DNA of 64,000 bases from Lactobacillus sp. CBA3605 (GTDB lineage Bacteria; Bacillota; Bacilli; Lactobacillales; Lactobacillaceae). The stretch lies in NCBI RefSeq assembly GCF_002970915.1, contig NZ_CP027190.1, positions 1,054,001 through 1,118,000 on the forward strand, read 5' to 3'. A program made the position numbers and the translations under genes. Under the pieces are notes generated by a model that did no database searches, was not told the DNA's origin, and saw only the letters and a program-made list of their open reading frames with translations. Shown in pieces: positions 27,528 to 36,406 of the stretch. Numbering within the stretch: position 1 is the first letter of the stretch; every line of letters begins with the position of its first letter.

Positions 27528-29381
27528 CTAAACCGTTACTGACAAAACTGCACCGGTTGCTGGTGTCGTTGGCGACTTAATCATGGCTACTGACGAATAC
27601 TGGGCAGTGTTCGTAATCACGACGGGAACTTGTGTATCGTATTTAGCCGCTTTAATTTTATCTAAATCAAACTTTAAAAGTAGTTGGCCTTGTTTGACCA
27701 CTTGACCGTCTTCGACTAACGCTTCAAAGTAACGCCCTTTCAAATTAACCGTATCTAAACCAATATGGATCAAAACTTCAATACCATCGTTAGAGACCAA
27801 GCCAATCGCATGTTTAGTTGGAAAAATCGTTAAGACTTTGCCGTCAAATGGCGCTTTCACTTCACCTTTAGTCGGCTGAATTGCAAAGCCTTTACCCAAT
27901 GCTTCCGAAGCAAACGCTTCATCATGCACGGCACTTAACGGGATAATCTGCCCTGGAACAGGACTAATCAATGCACCATTATGCATTGTCGGTTGTTCTG
28001 AAACGATTGGGTCTTTTTCATATTTGAAGCTCAAAATATAAGTTAAAACACCACTGACAACGAAGGAAATTACTAAAGCAATAATAATATTCCAAAAGAA
28101 CTGCATCGTATTGTTACCAATATATAAAAGCACCGCAGGTAATCCTGACGACCCGGTCGCAAAGCGATGGGTATGAGTTAAGCCAGCAAACAAGCCACCG
28201 GCACCCCCACCAATCATGGCAGCGACTAACGGGTATTTTTTAGGTAAATTGACCCCATATAAAGTTGGCTCAGTAATACCCATGTAAGCGGTAATTGAAC
28301 CAGAGGTAGCTAATTGCTGCATCTTTTTATCTTTAGTCCGCCATGCGACTACTGCCGAAGCCGTCGCTTGCGCAATATTTGAACACAAGCAGCCAGGGCC
28401 AAAAATACTATCATAACCGGTTTGCGCCATCTGCATAACCCCTAATGGTGCCACCCCGTTGTGCAACCCAAACATCACCATAATTGGTAAGAAACCACCA
28501 ATTAGAACTGCAGGTAACCAACTAATATTGACACTTAAGTAATTAAAGAAAGTCGCTAAGTAACCGCCTAAAATGCTGCCAAGTGGGCCAAGGACTGAAA
28601 AGGCCAACGTACCCATAATTAAAAATGTGAGCATTGGGACAAAGACTAGCTCCACGGCTTTGGGAATCAACCGGGTTAGCCATTTTTCAACATAGGATTG
28701 AACAAAGATAATTAATAGAATTGGAATAACGGAAGAGGCATAACTGGTTAACGTCAATGGAATAACCCCAAAAAGATGGACCGCATGACCAGCTGTCACC
28801 AGACTATTCCAATCCGGATGCATCATAATTGCGGCTACCGCTAGGGCCAAAACCGGATTACACTTTAACTTCTGCGCTTCCGTCACTGCCAAAATCATTG
28901 GCAAAAAATAGAAGACCCCATCAGCAAACATGTTTAACAAGTAGTACGTCTGTGATTTAGTCGTAATCACCTGAAAGACAATTAGTAAGGCTAGTAACGC
29001 TTTAACCATCCCAGCACCAGATAGCGCTGGAATAACCGGCTGAAAAGTACCGGCAACGAACTCAATTAATGTATTGAAAAACCCTTTTTTCTCGCTAGTT
29101 ACGGGCTGATCAGCAGTTTCGGTGGCGCTAAGATTTAGTTGCTTGGCAACCTCTTCAAAAACATCCGCAACCGACGTCCCAATCACAACCTGATGAACCC
29201 CGGCGTTAAAAATATATTTGGCGACACCATCCAATTGTTCAAGTGCATCTTCATTAACTAGGCTCCCGTCAGCTAACTTAAATCTTAATCTGGTCTGGCA
29301 ATGATATGCATCGGTAATATTAGCTTTACCACCTAAATTCTCAATGACATCATGAGCTAACTGTTCATATTTCTGACTCAT
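27528..29381 (-). CDS. bglP: beta-glucoside PTS transporter EIIBCA
   Basis: 617 residues from the ATG at 29381 (AAAGGGG eight bases upstream; an earlier ATG at 29399 overlaps the site). EIIB domain (1-90) with phospho-Cys in DAYHCQTRLRF; EIIC (about 105-460) with ten or so membrane segments and GITEPTLYGVNL; EIIA (about 480-610) with both histidines in PTKHAIG and VLIHIGLDTV. It takes up and phosphorylates beta-glucosides. First gene of bglP-bglA-rpiR-AKR. Confidence 0.92.
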   Translation of the reverse strand: MSQKYEQLAHDVIENLGGKANITDAYHCQTRLRFKLADGSLVNEDALEQLDGVAKYIFNAGVHQVVIGTSVADVFEEVAKQLNLSATETADQPVTSEKKGFFNTLIEFVAGTFQPVIPALSGAGMVKALLALLIVFQVITTKSQTYYLLNMFADGVFYFLPMILAVTEAQKLKCNPVLALAVAAIMMHPDWNSLVTAGHAVHLFGVIPLTLTSYASSVIPILLIIFVQSYVEKWLTRLIPKAVELVFVPMLTFLIMGTLAFSVLGPLGSILGGYLATFFNYLSVNISWLPAVLIGGFLPIMVMFGLHNGVAPLGVMQMAQTGYDSIFGPGCLCSNIAQATASAVVAWRTKDKKMQQLATSGSITAYMGITEPTLYGVNLPKKYPLVAAMIGGGAGGLFAGLTHTHRFATGSSGLPAVLLYIGNNTMQFFWNIIIALVISFVVSGVLTYILSFKYEKDPIVSEQPTMHNGALISPVPGQIIPLSAVHDEAFASEALGKGFAIQPTKGEVKAPFDGKVLTIFPTKHAIGLVSNDGIEVLIHIGLDTVNLKGRYFEALVEDGQVVKQGQLLLKFDLDKIKAAKYDTQVPVVITNTAQYSSVAMIKSPTTPATGAVLSVTV

Positions 29382-29434
29382 GTTGACGACCCCTTTCATC
29401 TTCGCTTAATCTCAGTTGTTTTTTCTATGCTTTC

Positions 29435-29463
29435 AAGTTACCACCTAGAAAAAGCGCTTTCAA
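29435..29463 (-). promoter_or_regulatory. bglP promoter overlapping a cre site
   Basis: TTGAAA (29463-29458), 17 bases, TAACTT (29440-29435) make a plausible promoter. The -35 box is part of TGAAAGCGCTTTTT (29462-29449), a near-perfect cre, so CcpA bound here would block initiation when glucose is present. Confidence 0.65.
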
Positions 29464-29475
29464 TATTTCTCGGCG

Positions 29476-29497
29476 ATGATGAAATCGGTTTCATCAT
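29476..29497. promoter_or_regulatory. candidate RpiR operator upstream of bglP
   Basis: ATGATGAAA-TCGG-TTTCATCAT is a perfect 9-bp inverted repeat 13 bases upstream of the -35 box, a position suited to the local RpiR regulator. Confidence 0.5.
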
Positions 29498-29601
29498 TTT
29501 GCTACTTAGACTGTTACTAGTAAAACAAATTCCACTCGATGACCCGCAATTCAAGTTATTTTTCAATCCTGCTTTAATGAAATCGCATCTCGTAATTAAG
29601 C

Positions 29602-29637
29602 AAAAAAAACGAGCTCGACGTTTTCCAAGCTCGTTTC
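29602..29637 (-). terminator. terminator of the ABM gene
   Basis: AACGAGCT and AGCTCGTT flank a 12-base loop and precede T8 on the leftward strand, directly after the stop at 29643. Confidence 0.75.
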
Positions 29638-29642
29638 GACAA

Positions 29643-30323
29643 CTATCGTGATTTATTTTCGAAAAACATGCCACCTTGATGAACCAACACATCTGGCGTT
29701 AAAACTTGCATCGTTTTAGTTAGAACTGCTGCCTTGGTCGTCGCTAAATATTGCTTAAAATGGGCAGTCTGACAATGATCGTCATAGGCTTGCGGACTTT
29801 GATAGACTTCAAAGAACACCCATTTAGTTGGCGCCGTAGTTATCCGCGCCGCATACATAATCAGCACACCAGGTTCGACCGCCATCGCCTGCTTCATTTC
29901 TGAAAACACACTGGTTTTAAAGGTCGCTGCCAAGGCTGCATTAACTTCAACGGTGACTAACCGTACTGACAAGGCGTGATCATTAATGGCTTGATAGGGT
30001 TCCGCCGCTTCCAATAACAATTCTGGTGTCAAAGGCGTGACTTGTTGCTGTGTGACCACTTGGCCGGCCACTTCACGAAAAGCCTTAAATTGCTCCGAAG
30101 CTGCGTGAATGGCATAACTCGCATCATCGCGGTAAACTTCAATCACGATATTATCAGCTCCCAATGCATCCGTATGGGCGGTATACATCGCTAACGTCCC
30201 GGCTTCTTGCTGTATCGAAGTCGTCAGATTATGCTGGCCAACCCGCGCTAACGCCGGCTGATCTTTCGGTTCAATCGACAATTTAAATAAGCGCATTAAT
30301 GGCGCCGTAGTTAATGGGTTCAT
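29643..30323 (-). CDS. tandem antibiotic-biosynthesis-monooxygenase (ABM) domain protein
   Basis: 226 residues holding two ferredoxin-like ABM domains, about 1-100 (LFKLSIEPKDQPALARVGQ, IVIEVYRDDASYAIHAASEQFKAF) and 110-215 (VRLVTVEVNAALAATFKTSV, WVFFEVYQSPQAYDDHCQTAHFKQYL). The second carries the typical His before FKxY. Single-domain relatives include YgiN quinol monooxygenase and heme-degrading IsdG-like proteins; the fused form is probably a stress enzyme. It starts 19 bases after an acetyltransferase gene. Confidence 0.78.
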   Translation of the reverse strand: MNPLTTAPLMRLFKLSIEPKDQPALARVGQHNLTTSIQQEAGTLAMYTAHTDALGADNIVIEVYRDDASYAIHAASEQFKAFREVAGQVVTQQQVTPLTPELLLEAAEPYQAINDHALSVRLVTVEVNAALAATFKTSVFSEMKQAMAVEPGVLIMYAARITTAPTKWVFFEVYQSPQAYDDHCQTAHFKQYLATTKAAVLTKTMQVLTPDVLVHQGGMFFENKSR

Positions 30324-30342
30324 TTTAAATGACTTCCTTTCA

Positions 30343-30927
30343 CTAGGCCAATGGCGCCAACGGTTTGATCACTTTAGCTGGTACGCCACCGACAATCGTA
30401 TTGTCAGGCACATCTTTTGTCACCACGGCGCCCGCACCGACAACAACGTTATTACCAATGTGGACGCCACCAATAATGGTCACGTTGCCACCAATCCAAA
30501 CATCATTACCAATCGTAATTGGTTTCGTCATCGTGATAAGATACTTACTGCCATCCGAACGCGTGCCAAAACGTTTGCTGGCATCCAACGCATGCCCCCC
30601 ACAATAGAGTTTCGTATCGGGCGCAATAACAACTCGGTCTCCTAGGGTAATCCGATTTGAATCTTGGAACGTACAATTACCGTTGATAAAAACATCATCA
30701 CCCACTTGAATATGGGCGCCATAAATGGCACTAAATTGCCCGTTAATTGCGAAGCGTTGACCCATTGCACCGAAAAATGACTGCATGGCTGCTTGCCGTT
30801 TTCCTAAATCTGTAGCGGTATTAATGGTCGCTAATAAGCCTTTACCACGACTGATTAAGCCTTGAAGTTCTGCATCTCGATAATCATAATCTTGACCAGC
30901 TAATAATTTTTCATGTTCTGTCATCAT
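30343..30927 (-). CDS. sugar O-acetyltransferase, Maa/LacA family
   Basis: 194 residues: an N-terminal Mac domain (MTEHEKLLAGQDYDYRDAELQ) and a left-handed beta-helix of hexapeptide repeats (ITLGDRVVIAPDTKLYCGGHALD, ITIGNDVWIGGNVTIIGG, VHIGNNVVVGAGAVVTKDVP), with the His of the CGGHALD loop acting as base in the family. It transfers acetyl from acetyl-CoA to maltose, glucose or galactosides. Middle gene of a tight three-gene run. Confidence 0.9.
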   Translation of the reverse strand: MMTEHEKLLAGQDYDYRDAELQGLISRGKGLLATINTATDLGKRQAAMQSFFGAMGQRFAINGQFSAIYGAHIQVGDDVFINGNCTFQDSNRITLGDRVVIAPDTKLYCGGHALDASKRFGTRSDGSKYLITMTKPITIGNDVWIGGNVTIIGGVHIGNNVVVGAGAVVTKDVPDNTIVGGVPAKVIKPLAPLA

Positions 30928-30951
30928 TATTTATCATCCTTTATAGTTAGC

Positions 30952-31785
30952 TTACTTCCATAAGAAGTTAATCAGCAACCGATCCACCTGTTGATTAGCA
31001 TGAAGTTTACTGTGTTGGGCTTTGGGCCCCTTAATCTTTTGTTCCTGATACGTTTTAGCGCGGCTGACGACTAAATACTTTAGCGACTGCGACGACGCAT
31101 TACTGACTGAGCCATCCGAATGGGACCCGTCACCTTTATCGCCATAAATATTGAGCACCTTAATTTGGTTTTTAGGATAGGTCTTTCTCAAAGTCAATAA
31201 ATCCTGATAATCGTGATTCATTTTAAGTGGCTGTCCACTCGGTGTTAAGTGCATTTGATTAGGCTGATCGTCCACTCCTAAAATACCATTGAAGTGACCC
31301 GCAATGTCGACTTGTTTACGTAATTTAGGTAACTGTTTATTTTGCCCATTTGCTAATAAGTAATACACAATCGCCATATTACCCATCGAATGCCCCACCA
31401 TATTAAAACTTTTAATCCGATAACGTCGTTGTAAGGTCACAACGACATTTTTAGCCCAACGACCATCCGTTCGATAGTTCGCATTCCGATTATCCTGATA
31501 ATCCACTTCTACAATTGGCCGCGAATCATTGGCATGGAAACGACCATTTAATTTTACTGTTCCGCGTTTAGACACCGTTGCTCGTACAACGGTCTGCGTC
31601 ACACCAGCGCGCAATGCTGCTCGTGCCATATGTTGTTCGGCATGATAGCTACTCCCCCAACCGTGAAAAAACAACGTTGGCACATATGTCGTCGTCGACT
31701 GTGTTCGCTGAGCGCGACCACAACCACTTAGTCCAGCCAAACTTAACACAACTAATCCCCATAACCCTAGTTTATTTAACCCCAT
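30952..31785 (-). CDS. DUF915 alpha/beta-hydrolase lipoprotein
   Basis: 277 residues with a lipobox LAGLSGCG, so exported and lipid-anchored at Cys 22. The hydrolase domain has the oxyanion segment TLFFHGWGSSYHAEQ, the nucleophile elbow MVGHSMGNMAIVYYL, an acid in IYGDKGDGSHSDGSV and a late His in AQHSKLHAN. Lactobacilli carry many DUF915 surface hydrolases of unknown substrate, probably esterases. It lies 24 bases before the acetyltransferase gene. Confidence 0.88.
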   Translation of the reverse strand: MGLNKLGLWGLVVLSLAGLSGCGRAQRTQSTTTYVPTLFFHGWGSSYHAEQHMARAALRAGVTQTVVRATVSKRGTVKLNGRFHANDSRPIVEVDYQDNRNANYRTDGRWAKNVVVTLQRRYRIKSFNMVGHSMGNMAIVYYLLANGQNKQLPKLRKQVDIAGHFNGILGVDDQPNQMHLTPSGQPLKMNHDYQDLLTLRKTYPKNQIKVLNIYGDKGDGSHSDGSVSNASSQSLKYLVVSRAKTYQEQKIKGPKAQHSKLHANQQVDRLLINFLWK

Positions 31786-31903
31786 TATTACTAACCCTCA
31801 GATTCCTTTTAATGTTCAAATTTATTAGCCTAGATGCAACGCAAAACGCGGTCCTTAAAGGTCAATATCGCCCCTCTAACGCCCACGTTTCACTTTTTTA
31901 TGA

Positions 31904-32848
31904 CTAAGCCATTGGATTTTCCCAAGACCCTTTGGTATTAACCTGTGTTGCCGCAGCCAATGCTTCTAATTGTTCAATTTCAGCCGTTGATAATTTAACT
32001 TGTAAGGCCTTTTCTTCACTTGCAATATACTTTTGTTTTGTCACGCCGATAATCGGGGTGGTTCCTTTGGCTAAGACATATGCTGTCGCTACTTCGGCTA
32101 CCGTTGCTTGTTGGCGGTCACCGATTGCCTTTAAACCAGCCGTTAATTCGGTTAATTGTGGTAAAACATCATTATACGTTGCGGCCCGTGCACTACCTGC
32201 TGGTAATGGGTGGTCCACATCATAATGTCCTGATAATGCCCCTTGTTCTAACACCATGTAAGCAAAGAATGTGATATCATTTTCGCGACAATAGTCAATA
32301 ATGCCAGCTTCTTCTGAGGAACGATACAACAAACTATAATGGTTTTGAATGGCTGAAATTTTAAGACCAGCTGCACCCAAAATTTCAGCAACTCGTTTAA
32401 TCTGGGTTAAATTATGGTTAGACACCCCAATACGCTTAATTTGACCACTTTTAACTAACGGAATTAATGCAGGTGTCCACTTTTCAACGTCAGCAGGATT
32501 ATGAATCCAATAGATATCAATATAATCTGTATTTAACCGTTTCAGACTTCCCGCTAACATATCAGCGACTTCATTATCACCGTTACCTGCCATTTGTGGG
32601 GTGAACTTTGTGGATAACTGATAACTATCACGTGGATAACCTTGCAATAATTGACCAAGCATCGCTTCTGAAGCTCCGGCACCATAAGCATAAGCGGTAT
32701 CCCATAGATTCAGGCCACTCGCCATGGCAGTATCAACAACGGGTTGTAAGTCGGCCACCGTTAATTGGTCACCGAAGACTTGCCCAGCGGCGGTATCGCC
32801 CCAGGCCCAGGTTCCTAATGCAATTGGTGCTTGTTTTGTAGTTGTCAT
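31904..32848 (-). CDS. aldo/keto reductase
   Basis: 314 residues with DTAYAYGAGASEAMLG, QLSTKFTP and YWIHNPAD as catalytic elements (Asp, Tyr, Lys, His) and GTTPIIGVTKQKYIASEE as cofactor loop. NADPH-dependent, cytosolic; substrate unknown. It starts 12 bases after a DUF2255 gene, with the start ATG behind AAGGAGC, and is divergent from a LysR gene at 33356. The fourth AKR in the window. Confidence 0.88.
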   Translation of the reverse strand: MTTTKQAPIALGTWAWGDTAAGQVFGDQLTVADLQPVVDTAMASGLNLWDTAYAYGAGASEAMLGQLLQGYPRDSYQLSTKFTPQMAGNGDNEVADMLAGSLKRLNTDYIDIYWIHNPADVEKWTPALIPLVKSGQIKRIGVSNHNLTQIKRVAEILGAAGLKISAIQNHYSLLYRSSEEAGIIDYCRENDITFFAYMVLEQGALSGHYDVDHPLPAGSARAATYNDVLPQLTELTAGLKAIGDRQQATVAEVATAYVLAKGTTPIIGVTKQKYIASEEKALQVKLSTAEIEQLEALAAATQVNTKGSWENPMA

Positions 32849-32860
32849 TTAATTAGCTCC

Positions 32861-33238
32861 TTATTTTAAATCCAAACGGACCGTCGCACCGACGGGTCCA
32901 GCTTCTAACATCGGCGGCAAGTAGGGACTGCCTGCATATTTCTTCTCATAACTTTGATTGATTGCCATCGTTAGGTGATCATTCTGCGCTATTGGGGTAA
33001 AAGTCACTTCAAAATCTTCATTAGCCAGATGAATTCGACCGGCACGTTGTTGCCGTGCCGATTGATACCAACGTGATTGCTGGCCATTCCAAGCACGCAC
33101 GTACAGGTTATCATCAACGACTACTGACCAGATCCAAGTCGGGGTGCCATACGTTTTACCATCATCATAAAACGGTGACACATGCATATCATCGGCCGTA
33201 CAGAACCGATTAAGTTGTGCAGTGGTCCAATTACTCAT
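32861..33238 (-). CDS. DUF2255 family protein
   Basis: 125 residues from the ATG at 33238, nine bases after GGGAGG; a longer frame to 33289 has no site. The motif order WTTAQLNRFCTADDMHVSPF, TWIWSVVVDDNLYVRAWNGQ, SRWYQSARQQRAGRI resembles DUF2255, related to the flavin-binding split-barrel (nitroreductase-like) proteins that act on small organic molecules. First gene of the DUF2255-AKR pair, divergent from a LysR gene. Confidence 0.75.
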   Translation of the reverse strand: MSNWTTAQLNRFCTADDMHVSPFYDDGKTYGTPTWIWSVVVDDNLYVRAWNGQQSRWYQSARQQRAGRIHLANEDFEVTFTPIAQNDHLTMAINQSYEKKYAGSPYLPPMLEAGPVGATVRLDLK

Positions 33239-33355
33239 CAACATCAACCTCCCTTTCAAATCATTGACACTATCATAGAATCTCCGCATAATAATGTAAA
33301 ATGCTTATTTTTAATACTTTATCATTCATATTTTGAATAGATGGGAGTTAGTCGC

Positions 33356-34246
33356 ATGGATACCCGTGTTTTACATTATTTTATCGTTTTAACTCAAGTT
33401 GGAAATATCACTAAGGCTGCCACGGCACTGCACACCACCCAACCCACGCTATCACGTCAATTAAAAGAATTGGAAGTTGAGGTGGGCGCAACCCTATTTA
33501 TTCGTGGTAAGCGTTCAATTATATTAACAGACGCTGGTATTTTATTCGAACGTCGCGCTCAAGCCATTCTGAATGACTTAGCACAAACGAAACGCGAACT
33601 TAAAAATAATTTAACGGGGCTCGCTGGCCCAATACGCATCGGCTGTGTCGAAAGCAAAGTCTCACCTTTTGTCGCTGATTGGCTTGCCACTTTCCAACAG
33701 CAACATCCGCACAGTCACTTCTCCCTGTTCAGTGCAGACGGTAACACTATTCGCGAACAGATTGATCAAAATCAATTGGACATTGGTATCCTCCTAGAAC
33801 CGATTGAATCAGCCAAGTACTTTGCTCGTACCATCCCAATTACCGAGACTTGGGGACTCATTATGGCGAGTGATGCCGCCCTAGCCCAAAAAGAATTTAT
33901 TATTGGCCGTGATTTAAAAGATTTACGCCTGCTAGGTCCTCGACGAAGCATTCTAAAAAATCAAATTGCCACTTGGCTGCGACTCGATTCCGATACCTTA
34001 CGTTTTCAAGGCGATCGTAATTTGGAAAATAATGTCTTACCACTATTACTCAACCACCATTATTATGATATTGGCATTGATGGTATTTTGGACTTTTATC
34101 AAAATCAACGCCTGACATTCGTCCCCTTTAGCCCTTTAAGTCAGACACGGCACACGTTGATTTGGCGTAAAAATCATTCGCTATCACCGACCGTCCAAGC
34201 CTTTATCGATTACGTCACCACTCAGATTCAAGAAATGCCGCTTTAA
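33356..34246 (+). CDS. LysR family transcriptional regulator
   Basis: 296 residues from the ATG at 33356, behind GGGAG; a longer ATG at 33341 would contain the ribosome site. Winged helix VLHYFIVLTQVGNITKAAT and TLSRQLKELEVEVGATLF, then an effector domain beginning RIGCVESKVSPF. The CynR/LysR branch is typical. It shares a 117-base divergent region with the DUF2255-AKR pair, its likely target. Confidence 0.88.
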   Translation: MDTRVLHYFIVLTQVGNITKAATALHTTQPTLSRQLKELEVEVGATLFIRGKRSIILTDAGILFERRAQAILNDLAQTKRELKNNLTGLAGPIRIGCVESKVSPFVADWLATFQQQHPHSHFSLFSADGNTIREQIDQNQLDIGILLEPIESAKYFARTIPITETWGLIMASDAALAQKEFIIGRDLKDLRLLGPRRSILKNQIATWLRLDSDTLRFQGDRNLENNVLPLLLNHHYYDIGIDGILDFYQNQRLTFVPFSPLSQTRHTLIWRKNHSLSPTVQAFIDYVTTQIQEMPL

Positions 34247-34312
34247 AGCGCATGACTAAACGCTACGTCATAACTTAATTTACTTCTAACAGATTTTAAT
34301 CCCCAGCAAAAA

Positions 34313-34350
34313 AGCAGGCCTTGGAATATTATTTTCCAGACCTGCCTTTT
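34313..34350 (+). terminator. terminator of the LysR gene
   Basis: GCAGG and TTGGAA pair with TTCCA and CCTGC across a seven-base loop, ending in CTTTT. Confidence 0.65.
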
Positions 34351-34378
34351 ATTAGTCACTATTTTAGCTTGCCGAAAC

Positions 34379-34483
34379 GTGCTCCCAAAGCCAGCTACTT
34401 GGGCTTAGCTACGCCAGTCATCCACTGCTAAAACCGCAGCAAATGACTGGCTAGGCTAGGTGGCTAAACAGCTTTGGGAGCAC
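34379..34483. repeat. 105-bp cruciform-forming palindromic element
   Basis: The ends GTGCTCCCAAAGC (34379-34391) and GCTTTGGGAGCAC (34471-34483) are perfect 13-bp inverted repeats. Inside, GCCAGTCAT (34413-34421) matches ATGACTGGC (34443-34451), and CTGC/GCAG closes a small central loop. The rest pairs imperfectly. It has no coding frame, lies between two convergent genes and looks like a dispersed REP-like or MITE-like element. Confidence 0.7.
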
Positions 34484-34490
34484 TCTTGTT

Positions 34491-34853
34491 TTATAAATCA
34501 TCGCGATGCAACAACGTAATTGCCTCACCCTCGTCACGACGGCGATCAATATTATTTTCACCCCAAACACAGAGTTGATTTAAAATCCCTGATAAACTCT
34601 GCCCATAATCAGTTAATCCATAGTCCACGCGCGGTGGCACTTCTTGGTAGACATGTCGTTCAACGATTTTAGCTGCTTCTAGTTCCCGTAATTGCTGCAC
34701 TAACATTTTCTGGGAAATTTGCGGAATCGCACGTTCTAGCTCACTCGTGCGCATCGTCTTTTGCCGTAAATGGCATAAAATAATGGATTTCCACTTTCCA
34801 CCGATGACTTCCATCGTCGCTTCGACCCCGATATGGTACGTTTTCGTTGGCAT
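34491..34853 (-). CDS. HxlR family transcriptional regulator
   Basis: 120 residues with the HxlR winged helix: EVIGGKWKSIILCHLRQ, MRTSELERAIPQISQKMLVQQLRELE, VERHVYQEVPPRVDYGLTDYGQSL. HxlR proteins sense electrophiles, quinones or aldehydes. No Cys lies near residue 6 as in YodB; Cys 27 and a later Cys (LCVWG) are the only candidates. It is divergent from an MFS exporter at 34982, with a palindrome over that exporter's promoter, so repression is likely. Confidence 0.9.
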   Translation of the reverse strand: MPTKTYHIGVEATMEVIGGKWKSIILCHLRQKTMRTSELERAIPQISQKMLVQQLRELEAAKIVERHVYQEVPPRVDYGLTDYGQSLSGILNQLCVWGENNIDRRRDEGEAITLLHRDDL

Positions 34854-34904
34854 TGATTCAGTCCTCCTAACCCATACTTACTTTTTAGTGGGTATAGCAC
34901 TTTA

Positions 34905-34942
34905 AAGTAGGTACTTGTCTTTAAGTTACTTGCTAGTATAAT
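34905..34942 (+). promoter_or_regulatory. MFS promoter with overlapping palindrome
   Basis: TTGTCT (34915-34920), 16 bases, TATAAT (34937-34942) form a promoter for the MFS gene. AAGTA-GG-TACTT (34905-34916) overlaps the -35 box and resembles the TACT/AGTA-type sites of HxlR proteins. Confidence 0.6.
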
Positions 34943-34981
34943 CATTATTTATCACATAAGCAATAGCAGGAGGATGAGAAA

Positions 34982-36187
34982 ATGAACAAAAAAGTAAATC
35001 CCACATGGACCTTACTCGCACTCGCCATTAGCGCGTTTGCAATTGGATCAACCGAATTTATCAGTGTTGGTTTGATGCCGTTATTAGTTAGCAGTTTTCA
35101 TATTAATTTGGCCCAGGCTGGACTGACCGTTTCCGTCTACGCCCTCGGAATTATGATAGGTGCGCCCGTCATGACCTTATTGACTGGGCAACTAAATCGG
35201 CATCGTTTAATGATGATGATTATGGGGTTATTTATTGTTGGTAACTTGTTAGCAGCCTTAGCACCAACTTTCAAGGTACTGTTAGCCGGCCGTGTGATTG
35301 CGGCTTTAGCGCATGGCATCTTTATGACCGTCGCTTCAGTCATTGCCGCAGATGTGGTTGCGCCCGAAAAACGTGCCTCCGCCATCGCAGTGATGTTCAC
35401 CGGCCTAACCGTTGCCACGGTTACCGGAGTCCCACTGGGGACCATGATTGGTCAACTAGGCGGCTGGCGTTGGTCTTTTATCTTCATTAGTGGCATTGGC
35501 GTCCTGGGGTTATTAGCAGATTACTGGTTAATTCCACGTCACTTACCATTGCCCACCAAAGCAACTGCGCGTGGCATTCTACGCGTTTTAACAAATCCAC
35601 AACTTTTACTGGCTTTATTAGTCACTGCGCTAGGGTATGGTGGCACGTTCGTCGCTTACACTTACCTATCACCATTATTAGAACAGTCAATGGGCTGGTC
35701 CGCCAGTGCCGTCGTCGTCATTCTGGTCATTTATGGTCTGATGGTTGCTTTAGGCAATACGCTAGGTGGACGCTGGGCCAATACCCGCCCATTGGTCGCC
35801 CTCTTTAAAATGTTTGTCGGACTCTTGATCACCTTAGTAGTCTTGGGTTTCACCGCCCACAGTCATTGGCTTGGTCTACTAACCGTACTCGCCATGGGGA
35901 TTTTTGCCTTTATGAATGTTCCCGGTCTTCAACTATATATTGTCCAATTGGCAGAAGATCAAACACCGCAAGATATTACCATGGCTTCCGCACTGAATAT
36001 CTCGGCCTTCAATGTCGGCATTGCGTTGGGTTCCGGGATTGGGGGGCAAGTTACGACGCAATTTGGCTTAGCTTGGACGCCAATCTTTGGTGCCTTGATG
36101 GTCGCTATCAGTCTCGTTTTATTACTAGGCTTAATTTGGTTAGCAAAACCGGCTAAACAACCGGCTCATGTGGAACACCACCAGTAA
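34982..36187 (+). CDS. MFS exporter, DHA1 (AraJ/sugar-efflux-like) family
   Basis: 401 residues with twelve membrane segments. LALAISAFAIGSTEFISVGLMP is the DHA1-type first helix; GRVIAALAHGIFMTVASVIAAD and GVPLGTMIGQLGGWRWSF form the motif C antiporter region. Relatives export arabinose, chloramphenicol, purine analogues or drugs. Start ATG after AGGAGG. It is divergent from an HxlR repressor, a pairing typical of inducible detoxification. Confidence 0.88.
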   Translation: MNKKVNPTWTLLALAISAFAIGSTEFISVGLMPLLVSSFHINLAQAGLTVSVYALGIMIGAPVMTLLTGQLNRHRLMMMIMGLFIVGNLLAALAPTFKVLLAGRVIAALAHGIFMTVASVIAADVVAPEKRASAIAVMFTGLTVATVTGVPLGTMIGQLGGWRWSFIFISGIGVLGLLADYWLIPRHLPLPTKATARGILRVLTNPQLLLALLVTALGYGGTFVAYTYLSPLLEQSMGWSASAVVVILVIYGLMVALGNTLGGRWANTRPLVALFKMFVGLLITLVVLGFTAHSHWLGLLTVLAMGIFAFMNVPGLQLYIVQLAEDQTPQDITMASALNISAFNVGIALGSGIGGQVTTQFGLAWTPIFGALMVAISLVLLLGLIWLAKPAKQPAHVEHHQ

Positions 36188-36238
36188 CGACACCGATTTA
36201 TCACGGCCTAGCCGCAATTTCAATCAGTAACAAACACA

Positions 36239-36305
36239 AAAGCGCGTCTAAAGTACCTGATGACAATCCTTTACGGACTAATCAGTTATTTTAGACGCGC
36301 TTTTT
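36239..36305 (+). terminator. terminator of the MFS gene
   Basis: AAAGCGCGTCTAAA and TTTAGACGCGCTTT pair across a loop of about 37 bases that may fold itself; T5 follows. Confidence 0.7.
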
Positions 36306-36406
36306 AGGTCACTTTACACAATCAATACCGAAAATTCATCTACTAATGGGGCATTAGCTACTATACTAAGACTAGTAAATCTGAACTTCTAAGGAGTTTA
36401 ATTGCG

